Assembly: GCF_002245495.1 (NCBI RefSeq)
Contig: NZ_NQJF01000005.1
Coordinates: 62,001-126,000, forward strand
Length of the DNA: 64,000 nucleotides
Direction: 5' to 3'
Source of the DNA: Oceanimonas baumannii
GTDB lineage: Bacteria; Pseudomonadota; Gammaproteobacteria; Enterobacterales; Aeromonadaceae
Shown here: positions 1 through 9,219 of the stretch, piece by piece
Layout: the number at the start of each line of letters is the position of its first letter
Position numbering within the stretch: position 1 is the stretch's first letter
The notes under the pieces: model-generated
What the model was told of the DNA's origin: nothing
The model's database searches: none
The model's input: only the letters and a program-made list of their open reading frames with translations
Position numbers and translations under genes: made by a program

Positions 1-1
1 T

Positions 2-85
2 CATTTCCCCTTTGGCGGCAACCGCACTCCCCGCTCCAGCGTGATGATCATCACCCGTGAGGACGGCGGTATGATCGGCGCCTGA
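2..85 (+). CDS. C-terminal end of an unidentified protein (partial)
   Basis: The reading frame entering the window from the left stays open for 27 codons and ends in TGA at 83-85. The tail contains a Gly-Gly-Asn-Arg-Thr-Pro-Arg stretch followed by a hydrophobic strand and Arg-Glu-Asp-Gly-Gly, which looks like real protein sequence. A strong terminator follows 35 bp later, as expected for the end of a transcription unit. I do not recognise the family from so short a piece. An overlapping minus-strand frame (1-207) is judged spurious because it runs through the terminator. Confidence 0.5.
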   Translation, partial: HFPFGGNRTPRSSVMIITREDGGMIGA

Positions 86-120
86 TCCACTGCCGGGGCT
101 CCATTCCGGCAGCAGACAAC

Positions 121-156
121 AAAAGGTTGGGACTGATGAGTCCCAACCTTTTTTAT
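121..156 (+). terminator. Rho-independent terminator
   Basis: A 14-bp perfect stem (arms 121-134 and 139-152) closes a GATG loop and ends in a T run. The left arm starts with four A, so it could also act on the minus strand. It ends the transcript of the partial gene at the left edge and insulates the c-di-GMP gene that starts at 313. Confidence 0.9.
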
Positions 157-312
157 TGATCTGTCACCGGCATCTCCGCTCAGGGTTAACACCAAAGTTT
201 CAGCCATGTTGTACGACTCAGGGCAGACACAATTATCTGCCGTTTCCTTCTCCTTTTTGCTGCCGGCTTGCTAACCTTTTAAAAAACCATTTTAAGACAA
301 CAAGCAGCGGCC

Positions 313-3300
313 ATGTCACGACTCAGCACCTTTGCTCTGCACTCTATTTCCTGGCTTGTGCTCGCCGGCGGGCTGACATTTACCTCTGTCGCAGCACTGA
401 GTCAGAAACAGCAACAGGATGAACGCGCAGTTCAGGAGTTTTCCACACTGGCAGACAGGCTCACGCTCAAGCTGCGGGAACGCCTGTCCGGTTATAGCCT
501 GCTCACCCGCAGCAGTGCCGCTTTATTTAACGCTTCCACCATGGTCACACCTGCCGACTGGCAACAATTTGCCGCTCGCATCAAAAGCGGTCAATCCCTG
601 GACGGAATAGACAGCCTGGGGTTTGCCCGCTTTATTAGCGAACAGGAACGCCATACTCATAATGCCACCCTGAAGAAAAACAATATTGCCGGCTATACCA
701 TTTCCCCGCCCGGCAAACGCGACAATTACGGCTACGTGTTATATCAGGCTAACCTTAACAATATTGCGAGCCTGCCCTCGGGGCTGGATTTACTCACAAA
801 ACCACCGCTTCGCCTGGCCATGGAGCGGGCAGCCGAAACAAAAAAAACCATCATGTCGGGCAAGCTGCATACGGCAACCGGCACGCCTTCTGTCATGGTG
901 CTGTTTGATGCCGTCTTTAAAGAATCCGGTCAGGCAGAGCAGGCATTGTATGGCTGGGTGTTTGCCATCATGAATGTGAACGACATGCTCAGCAATATAC
1001 TGACCGGTTTACCACATCCGCATAGCCAGTGGCTCAGCGTGAAGGTTTATGACGGCAACAATGCTGCGCCCGCAGCTCTGGTCTATCAGCAGGGAGAAGC
1101 CGCCGACACCGTTTCTCCGTTGCAGCAACAAAGGGTCATCGATCTCAACGGACACCAGTGGCTGCTGGTACTGGACAGCCTGAAGCCTGCCGCCTTTACC
1201 GATAATGTCCCTACCCTACTGACCCTGACGGCAGGCTTTGCGCTGACGCTGCTGCTGGTATTATTACTCCGCACTTCCCTGAATACCCGTATCCGGGCCA
1301 CGCAGCTTGCCGAGCAACTGTCCGAAGATATCCGCCGGCAAGAAACCCGTTTTAATCAGCTCGAGAACCGCTTTAAAACCATCGCCAGCCGCGTACCGGG
1401 CATGATTTTTGAGTTTCGTCTGCAAAGCAACGGGCACAGCAGCTTTCCCTATGCCAGCGACGGTATTCACCGGCTGTATGGCATTCACCCTGAACAAGTG
1501 AAAAAAAATGCAGCGCCTGTCTTTGATGCTGTACATAGTGACGACATGGAAGAACTGATTAACTCAATGCATCATTCTGCCCACACGCTTACCCCATGGC
1601 GGCATGAATTCAGAATAACAAGTAATGATGGCCGCACGCGCTGGTTACAGGGTGACGCCCTGCCCCAGCGGGAAGAAAGTGGTGCCACCAACTGGTGTGG
1701 CGTCATTACCGACATGACCTATCGCAAAGAGGCTGAGCTGGCCCTTAAGTCAGCCAATAATCAGACCCGGCATTTCCGGGAGGCGCTGGATCACGTCTCC
1801 TCCTTTATCTACATGAAAGACAGCCGCTTTCGCTACATCTATGCCAACAGGGCGGCCCTGGAGCAGTTTGGCTGCAACAGCACCACCCTGATTGGCGGCC
1901 AGGACGAGCAGTTTTTTTCATCCGAAGTTGCCCATGCGTTACGCGAGTCAGATAACCGGGTGCTTGCCGGCGAATCCCTTTCCGAAGAAGTCGAAATTAT
2001 GGGAAAAGATGGTCGGCGTATCGTTTATATGGACGTGAAAACCCCTATTTTTGATGATCCCGAACAACAGGAAATTATTGGCCTGATCGGCATCAGGACC
2101 GATATCACCCTGCTTAAAAACAGCGAACAGCAACTGCGTCAGCTGGCACATTTTGATCCACTCACCAAACTGCACAACCGGGTACTGCTGTCTGACCGTC
2201 TTAACCAAGCCATGAGTCAGGCTCGCCGCCATCAGCAATGCCTGGCCGTCGCCTATCTGGATCTCGACGGTTTCAAGGCCATTAACGATACCCACGGCCA
2301 TAATGCTGGCGATAAGTTACTGATGACGGTTGCCGCCCGCATGAAAGACGTTATCCGGGAAGGCGACACCCTTGCCAGAGTGGGGGGGGACGAATTTGTG
2401 GCTATTTTACTGGATCTCAAGGATACACATCACTGCAAGCCTCAGCTTAGCCGCCTGCTGCAGGCGGCAGCAAAACCGGTTGATATGGATGGACTCGAGC
2501 TGAAGGTCACCGCCAGCCTGGGGGTAACCTTTTACCCTCAGCCCGAAGAGCTGGAGCCGGACCAATTACTGCGCCAGGCCGATCAGGCCATGTATCAGGC
2601 CAAGCTGTCGGGTAAAAACCGCTATCATCTGTTCGATACCGAACAGGACAGGGACATGCGCACTCACCATGAGAGCCTGGAGCACATTCGCCATGCCCTG
2701 CATAACGGCGAATTTGTGCTTTACTACCAGCCCAAGGTCAATATGCGCACCGGCCAGCTGGTCGGCGCCGAGGCTTTGATTCGCTGGCAGCATCCACAGC
2801 AGGGACTGCTTACACCGGCTCATTTCTTACCCGCTATTGAAGAACATCCGATGGCCATTGAAGTGGGCAACTGGGTCATTGACGCTGCCCTGCAACAGAT
2901 CCGGGAATGGCGGAATCAGGGACTTGAGCTGGTTGTCAGCGTCAACCTGGGAGCACGCCAGCTGCGCCAGAGTGACTTTGTGGAACGACTGCAGCAACTG
3001 CTGGGCCACTACCCGGACATTAATCCGGCCTGGCTTGAGCTGGAAGTACTGGAAACCAGTACCCTGGGTGATCTGGCACAAATTTCCGAACGCCTGCGCC
3101 GCTGCCGGCAATTGGGCCTGAATATTTCTCTTGATGACTTTGGCACCGGATACTCGTCTCTCACCTACCTGAAACAGCTGCCTGCCGGTATGGTGAAAGT
3201 AGACCAAAGTTTTGTACGCGATATTCTGGAAGATCCGGAAGATTTAACCATTCTTGACGGTGTGATCAGCTTGGCCCGGGCCTTTGGCCGTAGTGTCATT

Positions 3301-3846
3301 GCCGAAGGTGTAGAAACCATACAACACGGAGATATGCTGCTGCGGATCGGCTGCGAGCTGGCTCAGGGGTATGGTATTGCCCACCCTATGCCGGCCGCCG
3401 ACATTCCCAAGTGGGCTTCAGCCTGGAAGCCGGCCCCTCACTGGGCCAGCCTCGCCAAAACAGACAGAAACATGCTGCCATTGCTATACGCGGGCATTGA
3501 GCAGATGGCCTGGATAGAATCCATGCGTAGTGCCCTTGACCACCCCGGAACACCATGGCCACAACTTAGCCGGGAGCACAGCCGCTTTGAAACCTGGTAC
3601 CGGCAATGCTCTACTGAAGAGCGGGCACCGCTGACCCGCTTGTCGGGACTGCATCAGCAGCTACACGAACTGGCCAGCCGGCTGCATGCCTCCCATCAGG
3701 CCGGACAGGAGCAGCAAGCATCGGACGAATTTCAGGAGCTGTGTCAGCTGCACCGACAACTGACCGCCGAGCTGGAGCGGGTGTTAACCCCCTCGAGCCG
3801 CTCTCATCATCCGGCCGGCATACGGCCCAGATTAAGAACCGTCTGA
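313..3846 (+). CDS. CHASE-PAS-PAS-GGDEF-EAL cyclic-di-GMP signalling protein
   Basis: A 1177-residue membrane sensor that should make and/or break c-di-GMP. Order: N-terminal signal/TM segment (about 8-28), periplasmic CHASE-type region (about 40-290), second TM helix (about 300-320), two PAS domains (about 355-475 and 490-600), GGDEF domain with an intact GGDEF at about 691-695 preceded five residues earlier by the inhibitory I-site R-E-G-D, then an EAL domain with EALIRW near 820, DDFGTGYSS near 941 and EGVET near 998. Both catalytic domains look intact, so either activity is possible. The last ~130 residues resemble a CZB-type zinc domain with altered ligands. It is transcribed alone. The start at 313 follows only a weak ribosome-binding site. 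Confidence 0.9.
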   Translation: MSRLSTFALHSISWLVLAGGLTFTSVAALSQKQQQDERAVQEFSTLADRLTLKLRERLSGYSLLTRSSAALFNASTMVTPADWQQFAARIKSGQSLDGIDSLGFARFISEQERHTHNATLKKNNIAGYTISPPGKRDNYGYVLYQANLNNIASLPSGLDLLTKPPLRLAMERAAETKKTIMSGKLHTATGTPSVMVLFDAVFKESGQAEQALYGWVFAIMNVNDMLSNILTGLPHPHSQWLSVKVYDGNNAAPAALVYQQGEAADTVSPLQQQRVIDLNGHQWLLVLDSLKPAAFTDNVPTLLTLTAGFALTLLLVLLLRTSLNTRIRATQLAEQLSEDIRRQETRFNQLENRFKTIASRVPGMIFEFRLQSNGHSSFPYASDGIHRLYGIHPEQVKKNAAPVFDAVHSDDMEELINSMHHSAHTLTPWRHEFRITSNDGRTRWLQGDALPQREESGATNWCGVITDMTYRKEAELALKSANNQTRHFREALDHVSSFIYMKDSRFRYIYANRAALEQFGCNSTTLIGGQDEQFFSSEVAHALRESDNRVLAGESLSEEVEIMGKDGRRIVYMDVKTPIFDDPEQQEIIGLIGIRTDITLLKNSEQQLRQLAHFDPLTKLHNRVLLSDRLNQAMSQARRHQQCLAVAYLDLDGFKAINDTHGHNAGDKLLMTVAARMKDVIREGDTLARVGGDEFVAILLDLKDTHHCKPQLSRLLQAAAKPVDMDGLELKVTASLGVTFYPQPEELEPDQLLRQADQAMYQAKLSGKNRYHLFDTEQDRDMRTHHESLEHIRHALHNGEFVLYYQPKVNMRTGQLVGAEALIRWQHPQQGLLTPAHFLPAIEEHPMAIEVGNWVIDAALQQIREWRNQGLELVVSVNLGARQLRQSDFVERLQQLLGHYPDINPAWLELEVLETSTLGDLAQISERLRRCRQLGLNISLDDFGTGYSSLTYLKQLPAGMVKVDQSFVRDILEDPEDLTILDGVISLARAFGRSVIAEGVETIQHGDMLLRIGCELAQGYGIAHPMPAADIPKWASAWKPAPHWASLAKTDRNMLPLLYAGIEQMAWIESMRSALDHPGTPWPQLSREHSRFETWYRQCSTEERAPLTRLSGLHQQLHELASRLHASHQAGQEQQASDEFQELCQLHRQLTAELERVLTPSSRSHHPAGIRPRLRTV

Positions 3847-3859
3847 CCGGCCGTCCTCC

Positions 3860-5248
3860 TCAGGGGGTAAGAAAACGACTGTCGGTACGCACCTGATGAC
3901 GCTCCGTAGTTGCCACAAACACCACCGTCCGCGAAGTAGTACCTGGCTCCGGCGCATCCAGTGACAGGCTGATCGGCACTTCCATGACTTTACCCGCTTC
4001 CAGGACAATCCGTTGAGGCCCGTGCCAGGCAGGGTTATTCAGGCCTTCCGCCGTCAGCACCACCAGCTGTTCATGCTGGCTCTTGTTCGCAAGTTTAAGC
4101 GTAAAGGTGTTTTCAATACTGCCATCCAATGCCTCGCGGTAAAGCTGCTGGCGGTCACGCACCACTTCCAGTGCCAAAGGCGTGCGGCTGGCCACCGTCA
4201 GCACCAGCAACGCCAGCAATGCCGCCGTGAACACCCCATATCCCAGCATTTTGAACCGGGAGCGCCCGGCTGCTCGTCCGGCCAGGGTATTTTCACTGGC
4301 ATACCTGATAAGCCCCGGCGCATACCCCATCTTGTTCATGGTTTGATCACAGGCATCAATGCAGGCACCGCAGTTTATGCACTCATATTGCAGGCCATCC
4401 CGAATATCGATGCCGGCCGGGCACACCTGCACACACAGCTCACAATCAATACAGTCACCCAGCCCCTGCGCCCGGTGATCGCTTTTGCGTGAACGGGGCC
4501 CCCGCTGCTCACCCCGCCCCGCATCATAGGCAGCACTCAGGGTATTGGCGTCGAACATGGCAGACTGAAAGCGCGAATAAGGACACATATGAGTGCACAT
4601 TATGGTGCGCATCCATCCCGCATTGAGGTAGGTACAGAGCGCAAACAATACCACCCAGAATACCGGCCAGGGTGCTGCCGACAGCGTCACCAGCCCCTGC
4701 GCCAGCTCACCGGCAGGGGTGAAATAGGCTACAAAGGTAAAACCACTCAACAAGGCGATCAGCGACCAGATCAGGTGTTTGCCGCCTTTGCGCAAGCGGG
4801 AGTCAAGACTGGCCGGCTGCCGATCCCGATGGCGGCGCTGGTTGGCACTGCCTTCCAGTTTTTCTTCCACCCATATAAACCAGAACGTCCAGACTGTTTG
4901 CGGGCACAAAAAACCACACCATACCCTGCCCAGCCAGGCCGTCATAAAAAACAAGGCAAACGCCGCCACCATCAGCAACAGCGCCAGCAGCGTCAGATCC
5001 TGCGGCCAGATGGTCATCCCGAACAGATGAAAACGTTGGGCTTCCCAGTCAAGCAAGATGGCCTGGTTACCGTTCCACCGTAACCAGGGACCAGCCAGAA
5101 ACAGTAACATCAGGCCCCAGCTCAGCTGGCGGCGTAGCCGCTGCCACCGGCCCTGCTGTGCACGCACATAGATATGGCCCTGGTCTCGGGGCCGGGTGGT
5201 CTCAGTACACACTTTGACGTCGATGCGGGAAGATGAAGTGTCGTTCAT
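3860..5248 (-). CDS. ccoG: Cytochrome c oxidase accessory protein CcoG (FixG/RdxA)
   Basis: A 462-residue membrane iron-sulfur protein of the CcoG family, which helps copper loading and assembly of cbb3-type cytochrome oxidase. Visible: several N-terminal TM helices, membrane-associated CGFLCPQTVW and CTHMCPYSRF motifs, then a cytoplasmic double ferredoxin segment with CIDCELCVQVCP and CINCGACIDACD. A C-terminal Ig-like domain follows one more TM helix. The ATG at 5248 is chosen over an in-frame GTG at 5257 because AAGTGAG sits just before it. No ccoNOPQ genes lie in this window, so it stands alone here. Confidence 0.93.
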   Translation of the reverse strand: MNDTSSSRIDVKVCTETTRPRDQGHIYVRAQQGRWQRLRRQLSWGLMLLFLAGPWLRWNGNQAILLDWEAQRFHLFGMTIWPQDLTLLALLLMVAAFALFFMTAWLGRVWCGFLCPQTVWTFWFIWVEEKLEGSANQRRHRDRQPASLDSRLRKGGKHLIWSLIALLSGFTFVAYFTPAGELAQGLVTLSAAPWPVFWVVLFALCTYLNAGWMRTIMCTHMCPYSRFQSAMFDANTLSAAYDAGRGEQRGPRSRKSDHRAQGLGDCIDCELCVQVCPAGIDIRDGLQYECINCGACIDACDQTMNKMGYAPGLIRYASENTLAGRAAGRSRFKMLGYGVFTAALLALLVLTVASRTPLALEVVRDRQQLYREALDGSIENTFTLKLANKSQHEQLVVLTAEGLNNPAWHGPQRIVLEAGKVMEVPISLSLDAPEPGTTSRTVVFVATTERHQVRTDSRFLTP

Positions 5249-5402
5249 AAAGCTCACTTGCGTTGTGGTTTACGGCCCTGCTCTGGGCCGGCAAATAACG
5301 CAGTAGAACATGCCGGTCATATCCCGGACATAAACAGTCACAGTAACAAAAGCTATAACAGTTCGGCGCCGGTAATCAGCCGAAACCATAACAGTGTGTC
5401 GT

Positions 5403-6809
5403 TCAGCAGCCCTGAATAAGCTCCCTGGCCAGTGCAGCCAGGCGGGCTATCGCCGCTTCTGTCCGGGAATTCCAGGGCAAAGACACATTCAGCCTGAAAC
5501 AATGCCGGAACTGATCGCCGGCGGCGAACATTCGGCCGGGCGCAATAGTGATGTCTTCGGACAGGGCACGGTGATACAGGCGGGTTGCATCCATCCCGTC
5601 CGGCAGGCTCAGCCATAAAAAGTAACCACCACCGGGGTGCACGCAGACCTGCTCCGGTAACTGCTGACACAGCGCTTTATAAAACCGCTGTTTACGTTGT
5701 AACAGTACCCTCCGCAGGGTATGCAGATGCCGGTCGTAATGATGGGAAGCCAGATAGTCGGCCAGTGCCAGCTGCATCGGTGCGCTGGTAGACAGAGTAC
5801 TCATCAGTTGCAGCCGTTGAATATCGGGAGCCCGCTCTCCTGCCGAGACCCAGCCAATACGCAGTCCTGTGGCCAGGGTCTTGGAAAAAGAAGAGCAGTG
5901 CAACACATCCCGGTCCAGTGCGCGCAGCGGTAATGGCGCCTGCTCCCCATCATAGAGCTCCGCATAAACATCATCTTCAATCAACGGCACCTGATGCTCA
6001 CGCAACAGTGCCAGCAGCCGGGAACGGGACTCGGCCCCGAGGCTCACACCCAGCGGGTTCTGGCAATGACTCATCAGCCAGCAGGCCTTCACCGGATAAC
6101 GGCCAAGTGCATCGGCAAGAGCACCGAGATCCAGGCCGGATGCCACATCCACCGGCACGGCCAGCGCTTTTAGCTGTAAGCGCTCAATCGCCTGCAAGGC
6201 ACCATAAAAGGCCGGCGCTTCCACCACTACCCAGTCTCCCGGACGGGTCAGCACCTGCAGGCTCAGGTTCAGTGCTTCCAGGGCCCCGGAAGTAATCACG
6301 ATTTCCTCCGGGGCCACCTCCGTTCCCCGGGCGGCGTAGCGGCGCGCAATTGCCCGGCGCAGTTCGGCGCAACCTGGCGGAAGCACCAGTTGCTGATCCG
6401 GAGTAAGGTGCCGGGCAACCCGACTCAGAGAGCGGGCCAGTTGCTCTTGAGGAAATAGTGACGAATCAGGAAAAGCCGAGCCAAAGGCCACACAATCCGA
6501 GCGCTGACCGGCTTGCAGGACATTGAAAATGAAAGCATTAATATCCACTGCCTCGGCAGCATGCAGCGCCGGACGGGCCGTATTGGCCGGACTGTGCTGA
6601 CGGGGAGCGACCCGGTAACCGGACTGGGGTTGAGCCAGGATCCAGCCCTGACTTTCCAGCAATTGATAAGCATTTAATACCGTCATCAGACTGAAGCCGG
6701 ATTGCTTTACGGTGTCCCTGAGAGAAGGCAGTTTATCTCCGGACTGCCACACACCAGCTTCAATCTGTCCTTGCAACTGCCGGGCAAGGCGGCGGTATTT
6801 ACTGGTCAC
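5403..6809 (-). CDS. MocR-type GntR/aminotransferase-fold transcriptional regulator
   Basis: A 468-residue regulator with an N-terminal GntR winged helix (about 1-70, including the KYRRLARQLQGQIEAG helix) and a class I aminotransferase-like domain. The PLP lysine is visible in SSFSKTLATGLRIGW. Family members (PdxR, GabR, YdcR) sense PLP or amino compounds and rarely act as enzymes. Its ATG overlaps the stop of the upstream thioesterase gene by 4 nt, so the two should be co-translated. The effector cannot be read from the sequence. Confidence 0.88.
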   Translation of the reverse strand: MTSKYRRLARQLQGQIEAGVWQSGDKLPSLRDTVKQSGFSLMTVLNAYQLLESQGWILAQPQSGYRVAPRQHSPANTARPALHAAEAVDINAFIFNVLQAGQRSDCVAFGSAFPDSSLFPQEQLARSLSRVARHLTPDQQLVLPPGCAELRRAIARRYAARGTEVAPEEIVITSGALEALNLSLQVLTRPGDWVVVEAPAFYGALQAIERLQLKALAVPVDVASGLDLGALADALGRYPVKACWLMSHCQNPLGVSLGAESRSRLLALLREHQVPLIEDDVYAELYDGEQAPLPLRALDRDVLHCSSFSKTLATGLRIGWVSAGERAPDIQRLQLMSTLSTSAPMQLALADYLASHHYDRHLHTLRRVLLQRKQRFYKALCQQLPEQVCVHPGGGYFLWLSLPDGMDATRLYHRALSEDITIAPGRMFAAGDQFRHCFRLNVSLPWNSRTEAAIARLAALARELIQGC

Positions 6810-7363
6810 AGCGCCAGCTGGCAGTTTTCCCCTTCCAGCTCGGCCATTTCCTGAGCCAGGCTCAGAGACTGACGCAGATCGGCCACCTCCTGCTGATGGG
6901 CCCGGCGTAGTTTTTTGCGCAGCTTACCCATGACAAAACGGCGAATTTCCTGCTCGTCTTCCAGCACCAGGCCAGCTACAGCGGTGGGCTTGCGGGTTTT
7001 TTCATCCAGCGCCACCATGGTGAAATAGGAAGTATTGGTGTGTTTGACGATGCCCTGTTTGAAGTCTTCCGACACCACCTTAATGCCCACTTCCATCGAG
7101 CTTTTCCCCACATAGTTCACCGAGGCATACAGAGTGAGCAGCTCGCCCACTTCCACCGGGTTGAGAAAGTCTACCGAATCGACCGAGGCAGTCACACAAT
7201 AGCCCTTGGCGTGGCTGGCAGCACAGGTGTAGGCAATTTTGTCCATCAATGACAGAATAATGCCTCCGTGGACCTTACCGCCAAAATTGGCGTAAGAAGG
7301 CACCATCAACTCCTTGAGGATCACCTGGGACGATTTAACCGTACAAAAAACCGCTTCGCTCAT
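6806..7363 (-). CDS. Hotdog-fold acyl-CoA thioesterase (YciA/BACH type)
   Basis: A 185-residue single-hotdog acyl-CoA thioesterase, predicted to hydrolyse acyl-CoA to the free acid and CoA in the cytoplasm. The family signature NFGGKVHGGIILSLMDKIAY is near residue 26, and the DSVDFLNPVEVGELL strand follows. The C-terminal ~40 residues form a basic, charged helix typical of this subgroup. It is the first gene of a two-gene operon with the MocR regulator and overlaps it by ATGA. An AGGTGA site lies close to the ATG. Confidence 0.85.
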   Translation of the reverse strand: MSEAVFCTVKSSQVILKELMVPSYANFGGKVHGGIILSLMDKIAYTCAASHAKGYCVTASVDSVDFLNPVEVGELLTLYASVNYVGKSSMEVGIKVVSEDFKQGIVKHTNTSYFTMVALDEKTRKPTAVAGLVLEDEQEIRRFVMGKLRKKLRRAHQQEVADLRQSLSLAQEMAELEGENCQLAL

Positions 7364-7518
7364 TACTTCACCTGAAATACTTACTGTTTTATGTGATTAG
7401 CGTGCACCTGAATGCACCGGTCGGCAAGCATGGACGAGCCGGCCCCTCAGGTAAACCGCATAAGACCGTAAAAAGCGAATTAATCACGTTTTACTACGAC
7501 TTTAGTCGCCTGCGGCAA

Positions 7519-7542
7519 CAAGTGTAAGGTATTATTTACACT
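7519..7542. promoter_or_regulatory. TyrR box in the tyrR promoter
   Basis: Perfect 8-bp arms AAGTGTAA (7519-7526) and TTACACTT (7535-7542) flank an 8-bp centre. The inner 18 bp at 7523-7540 match the TyrR box TGTAAA-N6-TTTACA with one mismatch (TGTAAG on the left). It lies 24 bp before the tyrR start codon, which fits negative autoregulation as known for TyrR in enterobacteria. Confidence 0.75.
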
Positions 7543-7566
7543 TATTGCACTTTACCGATGTAACTC

Positions 7567-9117
7567 ATGCGCCTGAAAGTAAACTGTGAAGACCGTCTGG
7601 GCCTGACCCGGGAGCTGCTCAATATTCTGGTAGAACACCGTATTGATCTGCGTGGTATCGAAATTGACACCAGTGGCATTATCTACCTCAACTTTCCCGC
7701 CCTCGACTTTGCCGAGCTGCAGCACTTGATGCCGGCCATCCGTCGCCTGCCTGGGGTGCATGATGTACAGACCATTGCCTGTATGCCCTCAGAGCAGGAG
7801 CATAATGCCATTTCCGCCCTGCTCAGAGTGCTGCCGGATGCCGTGGTGGCGGTGGATCTGAAAGGCCGGATCACCCTGGCTAACGACGCTGCCTGCGCTC
7901 TGCTCAACGAGACTCAGGCACAACTGATCCAGCAGCCCCTTGGCCCCAGGCTGAAAGGAGTATTTGTCAGTCGCTGGCTGGAGCAGGAAAATCCGCGGCC
8001 ACTGAGCGAGCGGGTGACCATTGAAGGTGAGCCCTGGCTGGCCGATCTGTTACCCATCTGGGTGACAGAAGAATCCGGAGAAAAAAGCCTGGCCGGTGCT
8101 GTTGTGGTGTTCAAATCAGCCTGGCGCATCGGCCAGCACTTCAAGGCCATGCGCCATCGAGAGTCCAAGTATTTCGACGATTTCATTGACCATAGCCAGG
8201 CCATGAGCGCACTGCTGCGGGAAGCCCGCCGGCTGGCAGTGCTGGATGCCCCTCTGCTGATCACGGGAGAAACCGGTACCGGCAAGGAGCAGCTGGCCCG
8301 CGCCTGCCATAAGGCCAGCCTGCGGGGCGAAGGCCCCTTTATTTTGCTGAATTGCGCTTCAATGCCCGATGATGCCGCCGAGAACGAACTGTTTGGTTAT
8401 GCCCCCGGGGCTTTTGGCAATAATGCCAACGGCAAACGCGGCGTGCTGGAACAGGCCAATGGCGGTACTCTGCTGCTGGACGAAATCGGTGAAATGTCGC
8501 CGCTGCTGCAACGAAAACTGCTGCGCGTATTGCAAGACGGCGTGTTTCGACGGCTCGGGGACGAGCAGGAAGTGAAAGTCGACATTCGCGTGATTTGCAC
8601 CAGCCAGCAGGATCTGGCTGCCCTGGTGGACAACGGTCAGTTCCGTCAGGACTTGTTCTACCGGCTCAATGTGCTCAACCTGCGGGTGCCTTCCCTGCGG
8701 GAGCGACAAAAGGACATCTTGCCCCTGGCCCGGCATTTGTGTACCCGCTACGCCGCCGCCCTGGAACGCCCCCAACCCCGGCTGTCAGCAAAACTTGCCG
8801 ACTACCTGCAACATTATTCCTGGCCCGGCAACGTGCGCCAGCTCAGTAACAGCCTGTACCGGGCCATCAGTCTGCTGGAAGGCGACGAACTGGACATGAC
8901 CGATTTATCACTGCCGGAACAAAATAGCCTGCCGGAACTGACGGCATTGTGCGAGGGCTCACTGGATAACGCGGTGAAAGGGTTTGAGCGCTTGTTACTG
9001 GAGCGGCTTTACCCGGAATATCCGTCCAGCCGGCTGCTGGCCAAACGTCTCAGTATTTCGCATACTGCGGTGGCCAATAAACTGCGTGAATACGGCATTG
9101 GCAAGCACAAGAAATAA
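7567..9117 (+). CDS. tyrR: Aromatic amino acid transcriptional regulator TyrR/PhhR
   Basis: A 516-residue regulator with the TyrR layout: ACT domain at the N-terminus (starting MRLKVNCEDRLGLTRELL), PAS domain (about 80-190), sigma-54-activator-type AAA+ ATPase (Walker A GETGTGKE at 234-241, Walker B LLLDEIGEM near 302-310) and a C-terminal Fis-like helix-turn-helix (about 480-512). The GAFTGA loop needed for sigma-54 contact is not conserved, as in TyrR, so it should act on sigma-70 promoters. It would control aromatic amino acid uptake or degradation in response to tyrosine or phenylalanine. The length is close to the E. coli protein. A TyrR box sits in its own promoter. Confidence 0.93.
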   Translation: MRLKVNCEDRLGLTRELLNILVEHRIDLRGIEIDTSGIIYLNFPALDFAELQHLMPAIRRLPGVHDVQTIACMPSEQEHNAISALLRVLPDAVVAVDLKGRITLANDAACALLNETQAQLIQQPLGPRLKGVFVSRWLEQENPRPLSERVTIEGEPWLADLLPIWVTEESGEKSLAGAVVVFKSAWRIGQHFKAMRHRESKYFDDFIDHSQAMSALLREARRLAVLDAPLLITGETGTGKEQLARACHKASLRGEGPFILLNCASMPDDAAENELFGYAPGAFGNNANGKRGVLEQANGGTLLLDEIGEMSPLLQRKLLRVLQDGVFRRLGDEQEVKVDIRVICTSQQDLAALVDNGQFRQDLFYRLNVLNLRVPSLRERQKDILPLARHLCTRYAAALERPQPRLSAKLADYLQHYSWPGNVRQLSNSLYRAISLLEGDELDMTDLSLPEQNSLPELTALCEGSLDNAVKGFERLLLERLYPEYPSSRLLAKRLSISHTAVANKLREYGIGKHKK

Positions 9118-9219
9118 CCGTTCAACGTGGTATCCGCAACGGTCAATTCAGCAACTGCATGGCATGTTGCATGGTTTTCCGGCATAACGCCGCTCCACAA
9201 CAAAAACGGAGTTATTTTC

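Noticed and set aside
7567-9117. TyrR as a sigma-54 activator
   Set aside because: The AAA+ domain lacks an intact GAFTGA loop and the N-terminus is an ACT domain, as in sigma-70-type TyrR.
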